Positions 6,906 to 8,125 of a stretch of 8,125 nt of DNA are shown here, one piece after another (the stretch's first letter is position 1; every line of letters begins with the position of its first letter). The translations under genes were made by a program, and so were the position numbers. Location: positions 1-8,125 of the forward strand of contig JAWLDJ010000105.1 in the NCBI GenBank assembly GCA_041686695.1, read 5' to 3'. Source of the stretch: T1Sed10-7 sp041686695 (GTDB lineage: Bacteria > Actinomycetota > Nitriliruptoria > Nitriliruptorales > Nitriliruptoraceae). The notes beneath the pieces are model-generated. The model saw nothing but the letters and a program-made list of their open reading frames with translations, did not search any database and was not told the DNA's origin.

Positions 6906-7961
6906 ATGCGCAGCCCGAAGGACTTCTTCCAACCGCTGGCGATCGGCGCCCCGGAACCGGTACGAGAGGTACCGCTGCGTCCCTCTCGCATGATCCACTT
7001 CTTCGATCCGTCCAACCCGAAGATGGTCGCCAAGGTCCCGGACATGGCGCCCAAGGTCGACGTCCTGCTCGGCAACCTCGAGGATGCGATCCCCGTGGAG
7101 CGCAAGGAGGCGGCACGGGCCGGGATGGTCGAGGTGGGCCGCAGCATGGACCTCGGCGCCACGCAGCTGTGGGTCCGGGTCAACGCGCTCGACTCCCCCT
7201 GGATCCTCGACGACCTGACCACGCTGGTCGAGGAGATCGGCGGCGCCCTGGACGTGGTGATGCTGCCCAAGATCGAGGGCGCGGAGGACCTCCACTACGC
7301 CGACCGTCTGCTGGCCCAGCTCGAGGCCCGCGCCGGGCTCGAGCGGCCGCTGCTGCTCCACGCGATCCTCGAGACCGCCCGCGGGGTCGCCAACGTCGAG
7401 GAGATCTGCCTGGCCTCGCCGCGGATGCAGGGGCTCTCGCTCGGGCCCGCCGACCTCGCCGCGAGCCGTCGGATGAAGACCACCCGCGTCGGTGGCGGGC
7501 ACCCGGGCTACCTCGTCCGCCAGGACCCCCCGGACTCCGGTGACATCGACGCCGCCGGCCGCGCGACCGCCCAGCAGGACCTGTGGCACTACACGATCGC
7601 CCGGATGGTGGACGCCTGCGGGATGGCCGGCATCCTGCCGTACTACGGCCCGTTCGGCGACATCCAGGACACCGTGGCGTGCGAGGACCAGTTCCGCAAC
7701 GCCTACCTGCTCGGCTGCGTCGGCGCCTGGACCCTGCACCCGGTGCAGATCGACATCGCCAAGCGGGTGTTCTCCCCGGAACCCGCCGAGGTGGCATGGG
7801 CCAAGCGCGTGGTCGAGGAGATGGGCGATGGCTCCGGCGCCGTGATGATCGACGGCAAGATGCAGGACGACGCCACCTACAAGCAGTGCCAGGTGGTCCT
7901 CGACCTCGCCCGCGAACTGGCCGAGCGCGACCCCGAGCTGCAGGAGGCCTACGGACTGTGA
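6906..7961 (+). CDS. mcl: L-malyl-CoA / beta-methylmalyl-CoA lyase (HpcH/HpaI-CitE family, Chloroflexus type)
   Basis: Cleaves or forms malyl-CoA (acetyl-CoA plus glyoxylate) and beta-methylmalyl-CoA (propionyl-CoA plus glyoxylate); Mg2+-dependent TIM-barrel enzyme of the cytosol. The 351 residues match, from memory, the roughly 348-residue Chloroflexus aurantiacus Mcl nearly end to end: FFQPLAIGAPEPVRE (7-21), LLGNLEDAIP (54-63), LWVRVNALDSPW (88-99), DVVMLPKIEG (116-125), ILETARG (154-160), LSLGPADLAASR (177-188), MKTTRVGGGHP (190-200), QQDLWHYTIARMVD (223-236), YGPFGDI (247-253), and DGKMQDDATYKQ (316-327). Glu156 and Asp183 sit where the Mg2+ ligands are expected, and Arg91 where substrate is bound. 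The start is ATG at 6906 after GAGGGAAGG. A MaoC hydratase nearby and a CitE-like gene overlapping the 3' end by four bases support a glyoxylate/propionyl-CoA role. Direction in vivo cannot be read from the sequence. Confidence 0.94.
   Translation: MRSPKDFFQPLAIGAPEPVREVPLRPSRMIHFFDPSNPKMVAKVPDMAPKVDVLLGNLEDAIPVERKEAARAGMVEVGRSMDLGATQLWVRVNALDSPWILDDLTTLVEEIGGALDVVMLPKIEGAEDLHYADRLLAQLEARAGLERPLLLHAILETARGVANVEEICLASPRMQGLSLGPADLAASRRMKTTRVGGGHPGYLVRQDPPDSGDIDAAGRATAQQDLWHYTIARMVDACGMAGILPYYGPFGDIQDTVACEDQFRNAYLLGCVGAWTLHPVQIDIAKRVFSPEPAEVAWAKRVVEEMGDGSGAVMIDGKMQDDATYKQCQVVLDLARELAERDPELQEAYGL
7942..7947 (+). promoter_or_regulatory. Ribosome binding site of the second CitE-like gene
   Basis: AGGAGG inside the last codons of the lyase gene, ten bases before the GTG at 7958. 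It supports that start and independent ribosome entry besides coupling. Confidence 0.6.
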
Positions 7962-8125
7962 ACGCCGCGACCCGACCCCGCCGCACCGTGCTGTACCTGC
8001 CGGGCTCCAACGCCCGGGCACTCGACAAGGCGCGGACGCTGCCGACCGACGCGCTGATCCTCGACCTCGAGGACGCCGTCTCCCCCGATGCCAAGGCCAC
8101 CGCTCGCGACCAGGTCGCCGCCGCC
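7958..8125 (+). CDS. CitE-like HpcH/HpaI aldolase family protein, N-terminal part; possible malyl-CoA thioesterase
   Basis: The first 56 residues of a CoA-ester lyase-family protein, cut by the right edge. TVLYLPGSNARALDKA (10-25) and ALILDLEDAVSPDAK (32-46) are the standard opening of CitE-like proteins: the first beta strand of the barrel and the LEDAV motif. In Rhodobacter sphaeroides a protein with this type of start, Mcl2, is the (3S)-malyl-CoA thioesterase that releases malate in the ethylmalonyl-CoA pathway. Citramalyl-CoA lyase or citrate-lyase-beta-like activity are alternatives, and the catalytic residues that decide lie outside the window. The start is GTG at 7958, overlapping the lyase stop as GTGA, so the two are translated together. 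It is only distantly like the upstream lyase, so it is not a recent tandem copy. Confidence 0.88.
   Translation, partial: MNAATRPRRTVLYLPGSNARALDKARTLPTDALILDLEDAVSPDAKATARDQVAAA

Noticed and set aside
6510..8021. Minus-strand open frame of 503 codons across the lyase gene
   Set aside because: It is antisense to the clearly recognised malyl-CoA lyase and to the second CitE-like start, with no family motifs and low-complexity content.

Overview
The window is very GC-rich, with strong G/C preference at third codon positions. Seven of the twelve genes start with GTG, and genes are packed tightly with 1-4 base stop/start overlaps. This suggests a high-GC actinomycetote. A Chloroflexus-type malyl-CoA lyase beside actinobacterial-style genes would fit a deep-branching lineage, but the window alone does not settle the taxon.

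Layout. About 6.7 kb is on the minus strand, reading right to left: a two-TM protein of unknown function (6745-6308), a MaoC-family hydratase (6157-5651), a Trp-rich unknown protein (5647-5102), a dGTPase-like HD hydrolase (5105-4089), an ABC-2 exporter made of one ATPase and two permeases (4087-1564), a PAT/MnaT-like GNAT acetyltransferase (1541-1038), a group II truncated hemoglobin (1038-604), and the 5' part of serA (543 to the left edge). From MaoC to globin, genes overlap or lie within 22 bases of each other, so they probably form one translationally coupled transcription unit. On the plus strand, diverging from the two-TM gene at about 6.75-6.9 kb, lies a complete L-malyl-CoA/beta-methylmalyl-CoA lyase (6906-7961). 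It overlaps by four bases a second CitE-type lyase or thioesterase that runs off the right edge.

How the genes work together. The right part looks like a C4/C5-CoA module. The MaoC protein resembles mesaconyl-CoA hydratase-like proteins, Mcl would cleave beta-methylmalyl-CoA to glyoxylate plus propionyl-CoA (and make or cleave malyl-CoA), and the second CitE-like protein could be a malyl-CoA thioesterase (Mcl2-like). These are steps of the ethylmalonyl-CoA pathway and the 3-hydroxypropionate bicycle; neither pathway is shown complete here. The left part combines dNTP control, export, N-acetylation and an oxygen/NO-binding globin, then serine biosynthesis. Only the exporter plus acetyltransferase suggests a joint job (detoxification of a small molecule), and that is inference.

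No RNA genes, mobile elements or CRISPR arrays were seen, and no stretch over 300 bases lacks a gene. Non-coding structure of note: a perfect 7+1+7 palindrome next to the MaoC ribosome binding site, a 7-bp GC hairpin in the divergent intergenic region, and a short direct repeat upstream of serA.
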